The notes under the pieces were generated by a model. That model worked only from the letters and a program-made list of their open reading frames with translations. It made no database searches and was not told the DNA's origin. Position numbers and translations under genes: made by a program. Source: Putridiphycobacter roseus (GTDB lineage Bacteria; Bacteroidota; Bacteroidia; Flavobacteriales_D; Crocinitomicaceae). Taken from it: a stretch of DNA of 64,000 nucleotides. Location: NCBI RefSeq assembly GCF_003234935.1, contig NZ_QKSB01000001.1:372001-436000 (forward strand), given 5' to 3'. Of this stretch, positions 25,221-35,003 are shown one piece after another (the first letter of the stretch is position 1; each line of letters begins with the position of its first letter).

Positions 25221-26495
25221 TTAATCTTCCTCTTCAAACCAAGCTTTACTTCGGTTTACAATAGATTCAAAAAAGCTTCCTTTTCTTTTGGTAGAATGAT
25301 TTTTAGCTGCTTTTTCATTTTCAATCACCGGTAATTTCGCTGATTTTTGGAAACCTTTAATCACAAGTCCAATACCAGTAGAGTACATAGGGCTAGTAAT
25401 ATTTTCTATCTTAGTAGAAGGTGCTAAATGCTCGTTTGGATATCCAATTCTAGTATCCATGCCTGTAATGTATTCAAACAATTGTGTAACGTGCTTTAAT
25501 TGAGCACCACCACCAGTGACTACAATACCACCAATTAATTTTTTTTCAAATCCAGAATTTTTAATCTCATAGTGCACATGCTCTATAATTTCTTCCATTC
25601 TTGCTTGAATAATGGAAGCCAAATTTCTAACTGAAATCTCACGTGGATCTCTTCCTCTTAGACCAGGAATACAAACAATCTCATTGTCTTGACATTCACT
25701 TGCCAAAGCAGATCCAAATTTAACTTTTAACATTTCAGATTGGCGACTCATGATCGTACAACCTTCTTTAATATCCTCAGTGATTACATTTCCTCCAAAT
25801 GGAATAACAGCAGTATGTCTTATGATGCCATCTTGAAAAATAGCAACATCTGTTGTACCACCTCCGATATCCACTAATACTACGCCTGCTTCTTTTTCTT
25901 CTTCATTCAATACTGCTTCAGAAGATGCCAACGGCTCTAATATCATTTCATCCACAATTAAGTCGACTTTATCCACGCATTTTTTAATGTTCTTCGCAGC
26001 ACCAATGTTTCCAGTAATGATATGGAAATTTGCTTCGAGACGAATACCTGACATACCAATAGGATCTTTAATCCCTTGTTCTGAATCCACAATATATTCT
26101 TGTGGTAAAACATGTATAATTTCCTCGCCTGGTTGCATGATTAATTTGTACATATCTTCTACCAAACTATCAATGTCTAGTTGAGAAATTTCTGTATCTA
26201 AATTATCACGCGTTAACATTCCACGGTGCTGTAAACTAGAAATGTGCTGACCGGCGATCCCCACATTGACTAATTTTATGTTTAAGCTCCCTTCAATTCT
26301 ATTTTGAGCCTCCTCAATTGCCGCCTTGATGGATTGTACCGTTTTTTCAATATTCGATACCATTCCTCTTGAAACACCAACGCTTTCTGATTTCCCCATG
26401 GATAAAATTTCAATTTTACCATGTTCCGTTTTTCGACCAACAAAACAAGCTATTTTTGTGGTACCAATATCTAACCCTACAATAATTTCAGACAT
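25221..26495 (-). CDS. ftsA: cell division protein FtsA
   Basis: 424 residues of the actin/Hsp70 superfamily: MSEIIVGLDIGTTKIACFVG (phosphate 1), the 1C insertion (~85-165), VVLVDIGGGTTDVAIFQDG (phosphate 2) and GGIVVTGGGAQLKHV (adenosine site). The tail SFFESIVNRSKAWFEEED can form the amphipathic helix that binds the membrane. FtsA tethers FtsZ to the cytoplasmic membrane and recruits later division proteins. It starts 3 bases after the ftsQ stop. Confidence 0.97.
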   Translation of the reverse strand: MSEIIVGLDIGTTKIACFVGRKTEHGKIEILSMGKSESVGVSRGMVSNIEKTVQSIKAAIEEAQNRIEGSLNIKLVNVGIAGQHISSLQHRGMLTRDNLDTEISQLDIDSLVEDMYKLIMQPGEEIIHVLPQEYIVDSEQGIKDPIGMSGIRLEANFHIITGNIGAAKNIKKCVDKVDLIVDEMILEPLASSEAVLNEEEKEAGVVLVDIGGGTTDVAIFQDGIIRHTAVIPFGGNVITEDIKEGCTIMSRQSEMLKVKFGSALASECQDNEIVCIPGLRGRDPREISVRNLASIIQARMEEIIEHVHYEIKNSGFEKKLIGGIVVTGGGAQLKHVTQLFEYITGMDTRIGYPNEHLAPSTKIENITSPMYSTGIGLVIKGFQKSAKLPVIENEKAAKNHSTKRKGSFFESIVNRSKAWFEEED

Positions 26496-26498
26496 ACA

Positions 26499-27284
26499 TT
26501 ATCTTTTTGAACAAACAATTTGGTTTTTATACTTCACATTTATCGTGTCGTATTTTCCCCATCCTGCTTTTGCCATTCCTTCTTTATAAAACACTTTTAA
26601 CTTCTTAAACTTCCCTGTCAAATCCTCACTTGACCCGAACAATATCCTTTGTCTACCCACTCTAGGTATAAACTCAAATTCTTTATTCGCATTGACGTAA
26701 ACATGTGTAATTTGGGAAGAAAAGAACTTATCAGAACAAACATAGTTTGAAATATCGTATAAATCATCAATGATTTCAATAGTTTTCAAACTGTCATTGT
26801 TCATTACATCTATAATATTTTTATTAAAATTGGTTTCATTCACAAACCCATTGATGGTGAGAACATGTGCTACATAATTATCAGACAAAGGCATCAAACT
26901 ACCATCTTTATCAATATAACAACTAGAACCATCCAAATTAAATATCCTTGCAATAGGCTGACGTAGTGCAATATGAATACCCCATTCATCTCCTACATTT
27001 GCAAATACTTTAACTGCACTTATTTCATTTAAACTGCTTAAATAAGCCTCTATTTCTTCAAAATTTATGTCCGAATATTTAAAATCTTCTCCTACTAATT
27101 GCTTATCCATTAGCTTATAAAGTACATCCGCTTCATTTAAAAAAAGCTGTTCCTTATACATATCAATAGTAATAGTTGGCAAACCCATTAAACGATTATT
27201 CTTTGATCGTTTGACAAAACTCATCAATACAATGATCAAAATGACGAAAGAAAGCCACAATATGTTTTTCAACCAGCTATTCAT
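26499..27284 (-). CDS. ftsQ: cell division protein FtsQ/DivIB-like
   Basis: 261 residues. One N-terminal membrane helix (~5-24, WLKNILWLSFVILIIVLMSFV) is followed by a periplasmic part. The POTRA-like region (~65-130) contains INFEEIEAYLSSLNEISAVKVFANVGDEWGIHIALRQPIARIFN and CYIDKDGSLMPLSDNY. The downstream beta domain ends KYDTINVKYKNQIVCSKR. Sequence similarity in this family is low, so position counts: it lies between murC (overlapping by 8 bases) and ftsA, exactly where ftsQ belongs. It links the cytoplasmic ring to septal wall synthesis. Confidence 0.92.
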   Translation of the reverse strand: MNSWLKNILWLSFVILIIVLMSFVKRSKNNRLMGLPTITIDMYKEQLFLNEADVLYKLMDKQLVGEDFKYSDINFEEIEAYLSSLNEISAVKVFANVGDEWGIHIALRQPIARIFNLDGSSCYIDKDGSLMPLSDNYVAHVLTINGFVNETNFNKNIIDVMNNDSLKTIEIIDDLYDISNYVCSDKFFSSQITHVYVNANKEFEFIPRVGRQRILFGSSEDLTGKFKKLKVFYKEGMAKAGWGKYDTINVKYKNQIVCSKR

Positions 27285-28659
27285 TTCCCTTTGGTGTATA
27301 TGCTGCTACAATAGGCTCAATACAACTATCAATATCTCCTGCCCCAACAATTACAATCAACTCTTGTTTAGACTTTTTCAAATCTTCCACTATGGTAGCT
27401 TTACTTGAATAGTATTTATATCTACCTTTAATTTTCTCTAATAATACTTCACTCGTAACACCTGGAATTGGCATTTCTCTTGCAGGATAAATATCCAATA
27501 AATAAACCTTATCTGCCAAACTTAAAGCCACAGCAAATTCATCCATAAAATCCTGGGTACGACTAAACAAATGGGGCTGAAAAACACAAGTAATATTTTT
27601 GTATTCATAGATAGACCGCACAGAGTTAAGAAATGCAGTAATCTCACTTGGGTGGTGCGCATAATCATCAATGATTATCATTTTTTCCGTTTGCAAATGA
27701 AACTCAAATCTTCTTTTCACCCCTAAGTAGGTCTTAAAGCTATTTCTAAGGGTACTTTCCGCAACACCGTACTCATATAACAAAGCAAAAACTGCCAAAG
27801 CATTTTCTACATTATGTCTACCTGGTAAACCAAACTCTATACTTATAAAACGTGTATTTTTGGTATGAATATCAAAATAAGTCCTGCCATTTTCGTAACG
27901 AATATTCCTAGCAAACCAATCGGCTTCATATGCATCTAAGCCATACGTTAAAATTTTCGCACCTCCAGTATAAGCCTTAAAATCAAGACTATCTTGCACC
28001 ATGATAATGCCCTTTTCATTATTTAAATTAGCAAAATCAATAAATGATTTCTCCAAAGCACTTGCATCCCCATAAATATCTAAATGGTCGGCATCCATAG
28101 AAGTAATAATGCTATAATTTGGGGATAATTCTAAAAATGAACGGTCAAATTCATCAGCTTCTACCACCACTCTTTTTGCAGAAGGACTCACTAGGAAATT
28201 TGAGTTATAATTCGTCGTTATTCCGCCAATAAAGGCATTACACGAAGCTTCTGTTTCATATAACACATGTGCCATAATAGAACTGGTAGTTGTTTTACCA
28301 TGCGTTCCTGCTACAGCAAAAGTTTCTTGATTTTTAGACAATAAACCTAATGCTTTTGCACGCTTAACCACATTAAAGCCAGCGTTTTTAAAGGCCAATA
28401 ACTCTTCAAAACCTTCAGATACTGCAGGCGTATAAACTACCAAGGTACTTTCGATCTCAAGTCCTTCCAGCGCCTTTAAACCCCTGTCATTATAATGTAT
28501 CGCTATTCCCTCACTAGCCAAGGCACGCGTTAACTTTGTATCTGTTTTATCATACCCCATCACTTCTTTATTATTAGCATTAAAATAACGTGCTAAGGCA
28601 CTCATTCCAATACCGCCAATACCAATAAAATAAATGCTATGGATATTTGTTAATTTCAC
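27277..28659 (-). CDS. murC: UDP-N-acetylmuramate--L-alanine ligase
   Basis: 460 residues, standard length. Motifs: SIYFIGIGGIGMSALARYF (Rossmann, UDP site), FAVAGTHGKTTTSSIMAHVL (ATP P-loop), EADEFDRSFL, SMDADHLDIYGD, GRHNVENALAVFALL, and DDYAHHPSEI. It adds L-alanine to UDP-MurNAc, the first peptide step of peptidoglycan synthesis in the cytoplasm. It overlaps murG by 4 bases (ATGA) and ftsQ by 8. Confidence 0.98.
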   Translation of the reverse strand: MKLTNIHSIYFIGIGGIGMSALARYFNANNKEVMGYDKTDTKLTRALASEGIAIHYNDRGLKALEGLEIESTLVVYTPAVSEGFEELLAFKNAGFNVVKRAKALGLLSKNQETFAVAGTHGKTTTSSIMAHVLYETEASCNAFIGGITTNYNSNFLVSPSAKRVVVEADEFDRSFLELSPNYSIITSMDADHLDIYGDASALEKSFIDFANLNNEKGIIMVQDSLDFKAYTGGAKILTYGLDAYEADWFARNIRYENGRTYFDIHTKNTRFISIEFGLPGRHNVENALAVFALLYEYGVAESTLRNSFKTYLGVKRRFEFHLQTEKMIIIDDYAHHPSEITAFLNSVRSIYEYKNITCVFQPHLFSRTQDFMDEFAVALSLADKVYLLDIYPAREMPIPGVTSEVLLEKIKGRYKYYSSKATIVEDLKKSKQELIVIVGAGDIDSCIEPIVAAYTPKGNE

Positions 28660-29759
28660 GATACAATTTTTTCAATTTCATTTAATATTCTAGCCGGTGC
28701 ATCTGCAACACCAAGTTTTAATATATTTTCGGACAAAGACTCTTGTAATTTGAAATCTTTATTTAATTCCATAATCTTTGGAATTAACGCACTAACTGCG
28801 TCGCTATCTTTCACTAATAATGCCGCATTTTGCTGTACCAATGCCATGGCATTTTTAGTTTGATGATCTTCTGAAACATTTGGTGAAGGCACTAAAATAG
28901 TTGGCTTACCTACTAAGCACAACTCAGAAACCGACATAGCACCAGCACGTGATACAATATAATCTGCCGCAGCATATGCTAAATCCATTTCAAAAATAAA
29001 ATCATTCAAATACACCTGTTTCGAATCTAATTTTGTTCGTAATGGTTTTAAATTTTCAAAATAAAATTTTCCACATTGCCAAATCACTTGCATATCTGCA
29101 TCCAACAACTCTTGAATGCGCTGACTTAAACTATTATTAATAGTACCTGCACCTAGACTCCCTCCAATAACCAAAACTGTTTTTTTATTTGGCAGTAACC
29201 CAAAATGTCTAATTCCCTTTTCTTTTTTACCCTTTATATCGACTACATGATTCCGGACAGGGTTACCGGTTTTCACAATTTTTTCTTTCGGAAAAAAACG
29301 TTCTAACCCATCATAGGCTACGCAAATTTTCTTTGCCTTTTTAGCCAACCACTTATTGGTGATACCTGGAAAGGAATTTTGTTCCTGGACTAAAGTAGGA
29401 ACTCCTTTTTTGGCTGCCACCCTAACTATAGCTGCGCTTGCATACCCACCGACCCCAATAGCAACATCAGGCTGGAAAGTTTTAACAATCTTTTTAGCCT
29501 TAAAAAGACTGGCCATTAATTTAAATGGAAACTTTAAATTTTCAAGGGTTAATTTCCTTTGTAAACCACGGATTGGGAGACCAATAATTTGATAACCTGC
29601 CTGTGGCACTTTTTCCATTTCCATTTTACCTTCAGCGCCAACAAATAAAATTTCAGCATTTGGATATTTTGCTTGAATTTCGTTCGCAATCGCAATGGCA
29701 GGAAAAATATGTCCTCCTGTTCCACCTCCACTGATTATCACTTTCTTTAGTTTCGTCAT
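28656..29759 (-). CDS. murG: UDP-GlcNAc--lipid I N-acetylglucosaminyltransferase
   Basis: 367 residues. The GT28 N-terminal domain begins KKVIISGGGTGGHIFPAIAIANEI (lipid-binding G loop). The C-terminal domain has VLVIGGSLGAGTINNSLSQRI, ADYIVSRAGAMSVSELCLVGKPTILVPSPNVSEDHQTKNAMAL (UDP-GlcNAc site). It converts lipid I to lipid II at the inner face of the cytoplasmic membrane. Start and stop overlap those of ftsW (1 base) and murC (4 bases). Confidence 0.98.
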   Translation of the reverse strand: MTKLKKVIISGGGTGGHIFPAIAIANEIQAKYPNAEILFVGAEGKMEMEKVPQAGYQIIGLPIRGLQRKLTLENLKFPFKLMASLFKAKKIVKTFQPDVAIGVGGYASAAIVRVAAKKGVPTLVQEQNSFPGITNKWLAKKAKKICVAYDGLERFFPKEKIVKTGNPVRNHVVDIKGKKEKGIRHFGLLPNKKTVLVIGGSLGAGTINNSLSQRIQELLDADMQVIWQCGKFYFENLKPLRTKLDSKQVYLNDFIFEMDLAYAAADYIVSRAGAMSVSELCLVGKPTILVPSPNVSEDHQTKNAMALVQQNAALLVKDSDAVSALIPKIMELNKDFKLQESLSENILKLGVADAPARILNEIEKIVS

Positions 29760-30943
29760 TAGCTCACTGCATTTTGTAAAGAACTCGACCCTACTATCGA
29801 TTCACTACTTTTTGTTTCAAGTTCTCTACTTGCACTAAGCACAATACCTAATGCTATTGCCGTAAACCAAGCAGAAGTTCCCCCCATGCTCAACAAAGGC
29901 ATATTTTGACCCGTAACTGGAATTAATTTTGTGCAAACTAACATATTCACAATAGCTGAAAACATAATAATCAAACCAATACCAATAACCACTAAGGCTG
30001 CATACTCATTTTTTTCCTGAATTTTCAAGGCAATTCTAATCATGCGATAAAACAACATCAAATACAAACTAATTAACACCAAAGCCAATACCAATCCACC
30101 CTCTTCAACAAGTGCTGCAAAATAAAAATCGGCATATGCTTCCGGAATGTATCTTTTCAACTCGCCATTACCCGGACCTTTTCCAATAAAGCTACCATTT
30201 TTAATCGCCAGTAAAGAATTATTAATCTGCATCTGCTCTTGCGGGTTCTCTTCTGCAGTGAACATATTTTCAATTCTATTATTCCACGTATTCACCCTAG
30301 GTAGTGCCTGTGGATAATATTTTGCAATTTGCAGCAACATTAAAAACACCATAACACCGGTACCAACAGACAAGCCAATCCATTTCCATGGGAATTGTGC
30401 AAATATCATCAATACAAATGCGATCATACCAATAATCAATGCGGTAGACAGATTAGACGGTAAAATCAAAAAGACGGTAAGCGCTATAGGTAGCAATATA
30501 TGCCGTCCTACTATTTTTAAATCCCCAAACTCATTTCTTCTCTTCACCAATTGTTTGGACAAATAAAGCACCAAAGCTAATTTGGCAAAATCTGAAGTTT
30601 GAAAAGAAAAAGGAACAAGTGGAATTTTCAACCAACGATCTGCACCATTCACACTTTCACCAACAAACATAGTCAACACCAGTAAAATGATTGCCACATA
30701 AAAAATTAATTTTGAGAGCTTTGAAAAAACCCTAAAAGGTAATTTATGGATGACAAACATGATTACAAAACCAAGTGCTAATAATATAAAATGTTTAAAA
30801 AATAAAAATGAATAACTCAAGCCCTTAACCTTTACCAAAATTGGTATAAAGCTAAAGACAGAAACAATAGATAATATGCCCAACAATAAGGTAATTACCC
30901 AGATGTTCTTATCCCCTTTTAGGTATTTAAAAATGGTATTCAA
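29759..30943 (-). CDS. ftsW: septal peptidoglycan polymerase FtsW
   Basis: 394 residues with about ten membrane helices, a SEDS-family glycosyltransferase. Family features: VNGADRWLKIPLVPFSFQTSDFAKLALVLYLSKQL (conserved NGARRWI-like and Q/S-P-S-E-like region), RVNTWNNRIENMF..EENPQEQMQINNSLLAIKNGSFIGKGPGNGELK (large extracellular loop), and PVTGQNMPLLSMGGTSAWF near the end. It polymerises lipid II at the septum together with the transpeptidase encoded by ftsI. Confidence 0.97.
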   Translation of the reverse strand: MNTIFKYLKGDKNIWVITLLLGILSIVSVFSFIPILVKVKGLSYSFLFFKHFILLALGFVIMFVIHKLPFRVFSKLSKLIFYVAIILLVLTMFVGESVNGADRWLKIPLVPFSFQTSDFAKLALVLYLSKQLVKRRNEFGDLKIVGRHILLPIALTVFLILPSNLSTALIIGMIAFVLMIFAQFPWKWIGLSVGTGVMVFLMLLQIAKYYPQALPRVNTWNNRIENMFTAEENPQEQMQINNSLLAIKNGSFIGKGPGNGELKRYIPEAYADFYFAALVEEGGLVLALVLISLYLMLFYRMIRIALKIQEKNEYAALVVIGIGLIIMFSAIVNMLVCTKLIPVTGQNMPLLSMGGTSAWFTAIALGIVLSASRELETKSSESIVGSSSLQNAVS

Positions 30944-30965
30944 AGCTTATTTTTACACTTAATAA

Positions 30966-32309
30966 TTATAATGAACGTACTGCTTTTTTAAACTGTCTTC
31001 CTCTATCTTCATAACTTTCAAACAAGTCGAAACTTGCACAAGCAGGAGATAGTAAAACAGTTTGATCAGCCTTTGCCAATTCATAACCATAAGTCACCGC
31101 TTGGTAAGCTGATTTAGCCTCTACGATTGTATCTACCACACCGGTAAATGCTTCTAATATTTTGTCATTTTCTTCTCCAAGACAGATAATTGCTTTTACC
31201 TTTTCTTTTACTAATGGAATCAATGAATCGTAATCATTTCCTTTATCAATCCCACCAACTATCCATACTACAGGATTTTCCATACTTTCAAGTGCATACC
31301 AAGTAGAATTTACGTTGGTTGCTTTTGAATCATTGATGAACTCAATACCGTTTACTTTACCTACAAATTCTAAACGGTGTTCTACATTTTTGAAATCTTG
31401 TAAGCTCTCTCTTACAGTTTCATTTCTAATTTCTAATACTTTGGAAGCTATTCCAGCTGCTAAAGAATTTTGGGCATTGTGCTTGCCTTTTAAAGCTAAA
31501 TCGTGAATCGACATAATTAACTCAGGTTTTAAATTAATAATTAATTGGTTGTTGTTGTTTATATATCCAGCTACATTCTCTGTGGTTTTAATAGAGAAAG
31601 GTGCTTTATTTGCTACTATATTTCGTTTAGCTACTTCTGCCATGATAATTGGATCATCTGCATTATAAATAAACCAGTCAGCTTTGGTTAAATGCTGACA
31701 AATTCTAAATTTTGAATCGACATATTTTTGCATGTCATATTCGTATCGATCTAAATGATCGGGGGTAATGTTTAAGAGTATAGCGATATCTGCCTTAAAA
31801 TCATACATGCCATCCAACTGAAAAGAACTAAGTTCTAACACATATACGTCTTTCTCATCTTTGATAACTTGTCTGGCAAAGCTTTTACCAATATTCCCAG
31901 CTAATCCAACATTTACGTTAGCGTTACTTAAAATATGATGTGTTAAAAAAGCAGTGGTGGTTTTGCCATTACTTCCTGTAATACATATGGTTTTTGCCTT
32001 TGTAAATCTACCCGCAAATTCTATTTCACTAATTACTGGTATTTTTAAGGACAAAGCTTTTTTCACTATAGATACTGTATCAGCTATACCTGGACTCTTT
32101 ACAATTAAATCAGCATTTAGAATGGTAGATTCTGTGTGCTGTTCTTCTTCATAATTAATATTATTTTCAATTAATTCGGCTTTAAAATTTTCTTTAATTT
32201 TTCCAAAATCCGATACAAAAACACCATATCCTTTGTGTTGCGACAACAACGCGGCACCTACACCACTTTCGCCTGCACCAAGAACTACTATGTTTTTATT
32301 ATTTTTCAC
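30966..32309 (-). CDS. murD: UDP-N-acetylmuramoyl-L-alanine--D-glutamate ligase
   Basis: 447 residues. N-terminal domain: NIVVLGAGESGVGAALLSQHKG. ATP site: TICITGSNGKTTTAFLTHHIL. Others: LELSSFQLD, LNITPDHLDRY, GKHNAQNSLAAGIA, FINDSKATNVNSTWYALESM, WIVGGIDKGNDY. It adds D-glutamate to UDP-MurNAc-L-Ala in the cytoplasm. It lies between mraY (4-base gap) and ftsW (22-base gap), as in other Bacteroidota dcw clusters. Confidence 0.98.
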   Translation of the reverse strand: MKNNKNIVVLGAGESGVGAALLSQHKGYGVFVSDFGKIKENFKAELIENNINYEEEQHTESTILNADLIVKSPGIADTVSIVKKALSLKIPVISEIEFAGRFTKAKTICITGSNGKTTTAFLTHHILSNANVNVGLAGNIGKSFARQVIKDEKDVYVLELSSFQLDGMYDFKADIAILLNITPDHLDRYEYDMQKYVDSKFRICQHLTKADWFIYNADDPIIMAEVAKRNIVANKAPFSIKTTENVAGYINNNNQLIINLKPELIMSIHDLALKGKHNAQNSLAAGIASKVLEIRNETVRESLQDFKNVEHRLEFVGKVNGIEFINDSKATNVNSTWYALESMENPVVWIVGGIDKGNDYDSLIPLVKEKVKAIICLGEENDKILEAFTGVVDTIVEAKSAYQAVTYGYELAKADQTVLLSPACASFDLFESYEDRGRQFKKAVRSL

Positions 32310-32313
32310 TATA

Positions 32314-33540
32314 TTATCTTAATTTCAATGTCACTATTGTGATTACCGCTAGTAAAATGCCAACAATCCAAAATCGCGCAACAATTTTAGACTCATGCAT
32401 ACCCATCTTTTGATAATGATGGTGCAAAGGCGCCATTTTAAAAATTCTTTTCCCTTCTCCAAATCTTTTCTTTGTATACTTAAAATAAGTCACTTGCATC
32501 ACCACTGATAAATTCTCTATTAAGAAAACGCCACACAATACTGGAATCAACAATTCCTTTCTAACAATGATTGCAAACACAGCGATTATGCCACCAATAG
32601 CCAAACTCCCAGTATCTCCCATAAATACTTTTGCCGGATAAGCATTGTGCCATAAAAACCCAATACAAGCCCCTACAAATGCACCAATAAAAATTACCAG
32701 CTCTGAAGAGTATGGTATATACATCACATTTAAGTAATCCGAAAATTGGACATGTCCCGATATATAAGCAAATATCGCCAAGACCATTCCTATAATTGCA
32801 GATGTGCCACTTGCTAAACCATCTAATCCATCCGTCATATTGGCACCATTCGAAACAAAAACCACCCAAAATATAACCACTGGGATAAAAATCAACCAGC
32901 CCAATTTTGGTCCAGACAACCATGAATAATTAAATTCATTTCCTTTGATAAAAGGAATGGTAGTAGTCATGTCTTTTGTTTCTATCCATTTTTTTCCCGG
33001 TACCTCATGATGCTTACTGGAAACATCAATAGAATTTTCAACCACAACTGTTGCAGGAACACTTTTATGCACTTGAATATCTGGATGGAAATACAATACA
33101 GACCCTACAAACGCACCTACAACCACCTGCCCAAATATTTTAAACTTTCCAGCTAAACCGGCTTTATTCTTTTTAAAAACTTTTATATAATCATCTATAA
33201 AACCTATCGCTCCCAACATCACGGTTGAAATCAACATAATGATGATATAGATGTTATCTAATTTGGCAAATAACAAAGTAGGAATAATGATAGAAGCCAA
33301 AATAATCAGTCCCCCCATTGTAGGCGTTCCTTCTTTTTCTTTTTGACCAGCCAATCCTAAATCACGAACAGATTCACCAATTTGCTGCTTACGCAATAGA
33401 TTAATAATTTTATTACCAAACAGAAGTGAAATCACCAAAGAGGTAATCACTGCCATAGCCGAACGAAAAGATATATAATCAAATACACCCGCCCCTGGCA
33501 CTCCCAAATCATTTAGATAATTAAATAAATAATACAACAT
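32314..33540 (-). CDS. mraY: phospho-N-acetylmuramoyl-pentapeptide transferase
   Basis: 408 residues, about ten membrane helices. Signatures: [85 protein letters not shown] and [27 protein letters not shown]. It is longer than E. coli MraY because of an extra soluble loop (~185-225, [20 protein letters not shown]), a usual Bacteroidota feature. It transfers phospho-MurNAc-pentapeptide to undecaprenyl phosphate, making lipid I. Its ATG overlaps the murE stop by one base. Confidence 0.98.
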   Translation of the reverse strand: MLYYLFNYLNDLGVPGAGVFDYISFRSAMAVITSLVISLLFGNKIINLLRKQQIGESVRDLGLAGQKEKEGTPTMGGLIILASIIIPTLLFAKLDNIYIIIMLISTVMLGAIGFIDDYIKVFKKNKAGLAGKFKIFGQVVVGAFVGSVLYFHPDIQVHKSVPATVVVENSIDVSSKHHEVPGKKWIETKDMTTTIPFIKGNEFNYSWLSGPKLGWLIFIPVVIFWVVFVSNGANMTDGLDGLASGTSAIIGMVLAIFAYISGHVQFSDYLNVMYIPYSSELVIFIGAFVGACIGFLWHNAYPAKVFMGDTGSLAIGGIIAVFAIIVRKELLIPVLCGVFLIENLSVVMQVTYFKYTKKRFGEGKRIFKMAPLHHHYQKMGMHESKIVARFWIVGILLAVITIVTLKLR

Positions 33541-35003
33541 TACTTTTGAAGGTTTTTAAGGGTTTCTTTTAAAATTTCTAAGTCATCAAAAGGAAATCTT
33601 TTTCCATTTATTTCTTGGTATTTTTCATGTCCTTTTCCAGCTACCAATAAAATATCTCCTTTTTCTGCTAATGCACACGCCACTTTAATCGCTTCAGCTC
33701 TATCAGAAATTGCCATCACTCTTGCTGATCGCTCAACTGGTATTCCTTTTTTCATATCCAAAATAATTTCATCTGGATTCTCAGACCTCGGGTTATCTGA
33801 AGTCAATATAATTTTATCACTATTTTCAGCCGCAATTTTGGCCATCAATGGTCTTTTCGTTTTATCTCTATCTCCACCGCAACCAACTACTGTAATTACT
33901 TTTTCGTTCTTTGTTCGAACTGCAGCTATGGTACTCAACACATTCGCTAAAGCATCCGGTGTATGTGCATAATCTACAATAGCAATAATTCCCTTGTCAG
34001 ATTTCATGTACTCAAAACGTCCTTCAACAGATTTTAATTTTGAAATACCTGTCAAAACTTCCAAAACATCTAACCCTAGCTCTATCGCAATAGCATAAAC
34101 CAAAATCAAATTATAGGCATTAAACCCACCAATCAATCTGGTCCAAACATCTTTATTATTGATATTTAAAACTAAACCATTGAATGAGTTTTCAACTATT
34201 TTCACTTTATAATCGGCCATATTCTTTAAGCCAAAAGTTGCAACAGTAGCACTCGTGTTTTGCGTCATCACTAAACCATTCACGTCATCAATATTTACTA
34301 TTGCAGTTGCCTTAGAACTTAACTGGTCGAAAAATGCTTTTTTCGCCTTGATATACGCTTTAAATGTTTTATGGTAATCTAAATGCTCATGTGTTATGTT
34401 GGAAAATCCGGCTACTCGAAAATTTAACCCTGAAATTCTATGCTGACTAATTGCGTGCGAGCTTACTTCCATAAAGCAATACTCACAACCTGCAGTTACC
34501 ATTTCCTTCAATAATTTATTCAAAACAATTGGATCAGGAGTAGTATGCGTCGCAGGAATCTCCACATTTCCAATTTTATTCACCACAGTTGAAAACAACC
34601 CTACATGGTAACCTAACATGGTAAATAAATCATGCAACAGTGTCACTGTTGTTGTTTTACCATTAGTCCCTGTAACTCCAACTAAATTAATATCGTTCGA
34701 CGGATGATCATAAAAATTACTTGCAATAATACCTAATGCATAAGAAGAAGAACTTACCACAACATAGGTAATTCCTTCTACAATATTCTCAGGCATCACT
34801 TCACACACAATGGCTATCGCGCCAGAAACAATGGCTTTATCTATAAATTGATGTCCATCTGTCTTTTCGCCTTTAATGGCAATAAACAGAGAATCTGCTG
34901 CAACCTCACGCGAATCAAAAGCGATTGCTTGTACAACAACATTTAACTCCCCATTTACTTTGGTGATTCCTGAATCGTATAATATATCTTTCAGATTATT
35001 CAT
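33540..35003 (-). CDS. murE: UDP-MurNAc-L-Ala-D-Glu ligase (meso-diaminopimelate-adding type)
   Basis: 487 residues. Motifs: [27 protein letters not shown] (UDP-binding N-terminal domain), [21 protein letters not shown] (ATP), [37 protein letters not shown], and [15 protein letters not shown]. The DNPR motif marks enzymes that add meso-diaminopimelate rather than lysine, so the wall is probably of the Gram-negative A1-gamma type. It overlaps ftsI by 4 bases. Confidence 0.97.
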   Translation of the reverse strand: MNNLKDILYDSGITKVNGELNVVVQAIAFDSREVAADSLFIAIKGEKTDGHQFIDKAIVSGAIAIVCEVMPENIVEGITYVVVSSSSYALGIIASNFYDHPSNDINLVGVTGTNGKTTTVTLLHDLFTMLGYHVGLFSTVVNKIGNVEIPATHTTPDPIVLNKLLKEMVTAGCEYCFMEVSSHAISQHRISGLNFRVAGFSNITHEHLDYHKTFKAYIKAKKAFFDQLSSKATAIVNIDDVNGLVMTQNTSATVATFGLKNMADYKVKIVENSFNGLVLNINNKDVWTRLIGGFNAYNLILVYAIAIELGLDVLEVLTGISKLKSVEGRFEYMKSDKGIIAIVDYAHTPDALANVLSTIAAVRTKNEKVITVVGCGGDRDKTKRPLMAKIAAENSDKIILTSDNPRSENPDEIILDMKKGIPVERSARVMAISDRAEAIKVACALAEKGDILLVAGKGHEKYQEINGKRFPFDDLEILKETLKNLQK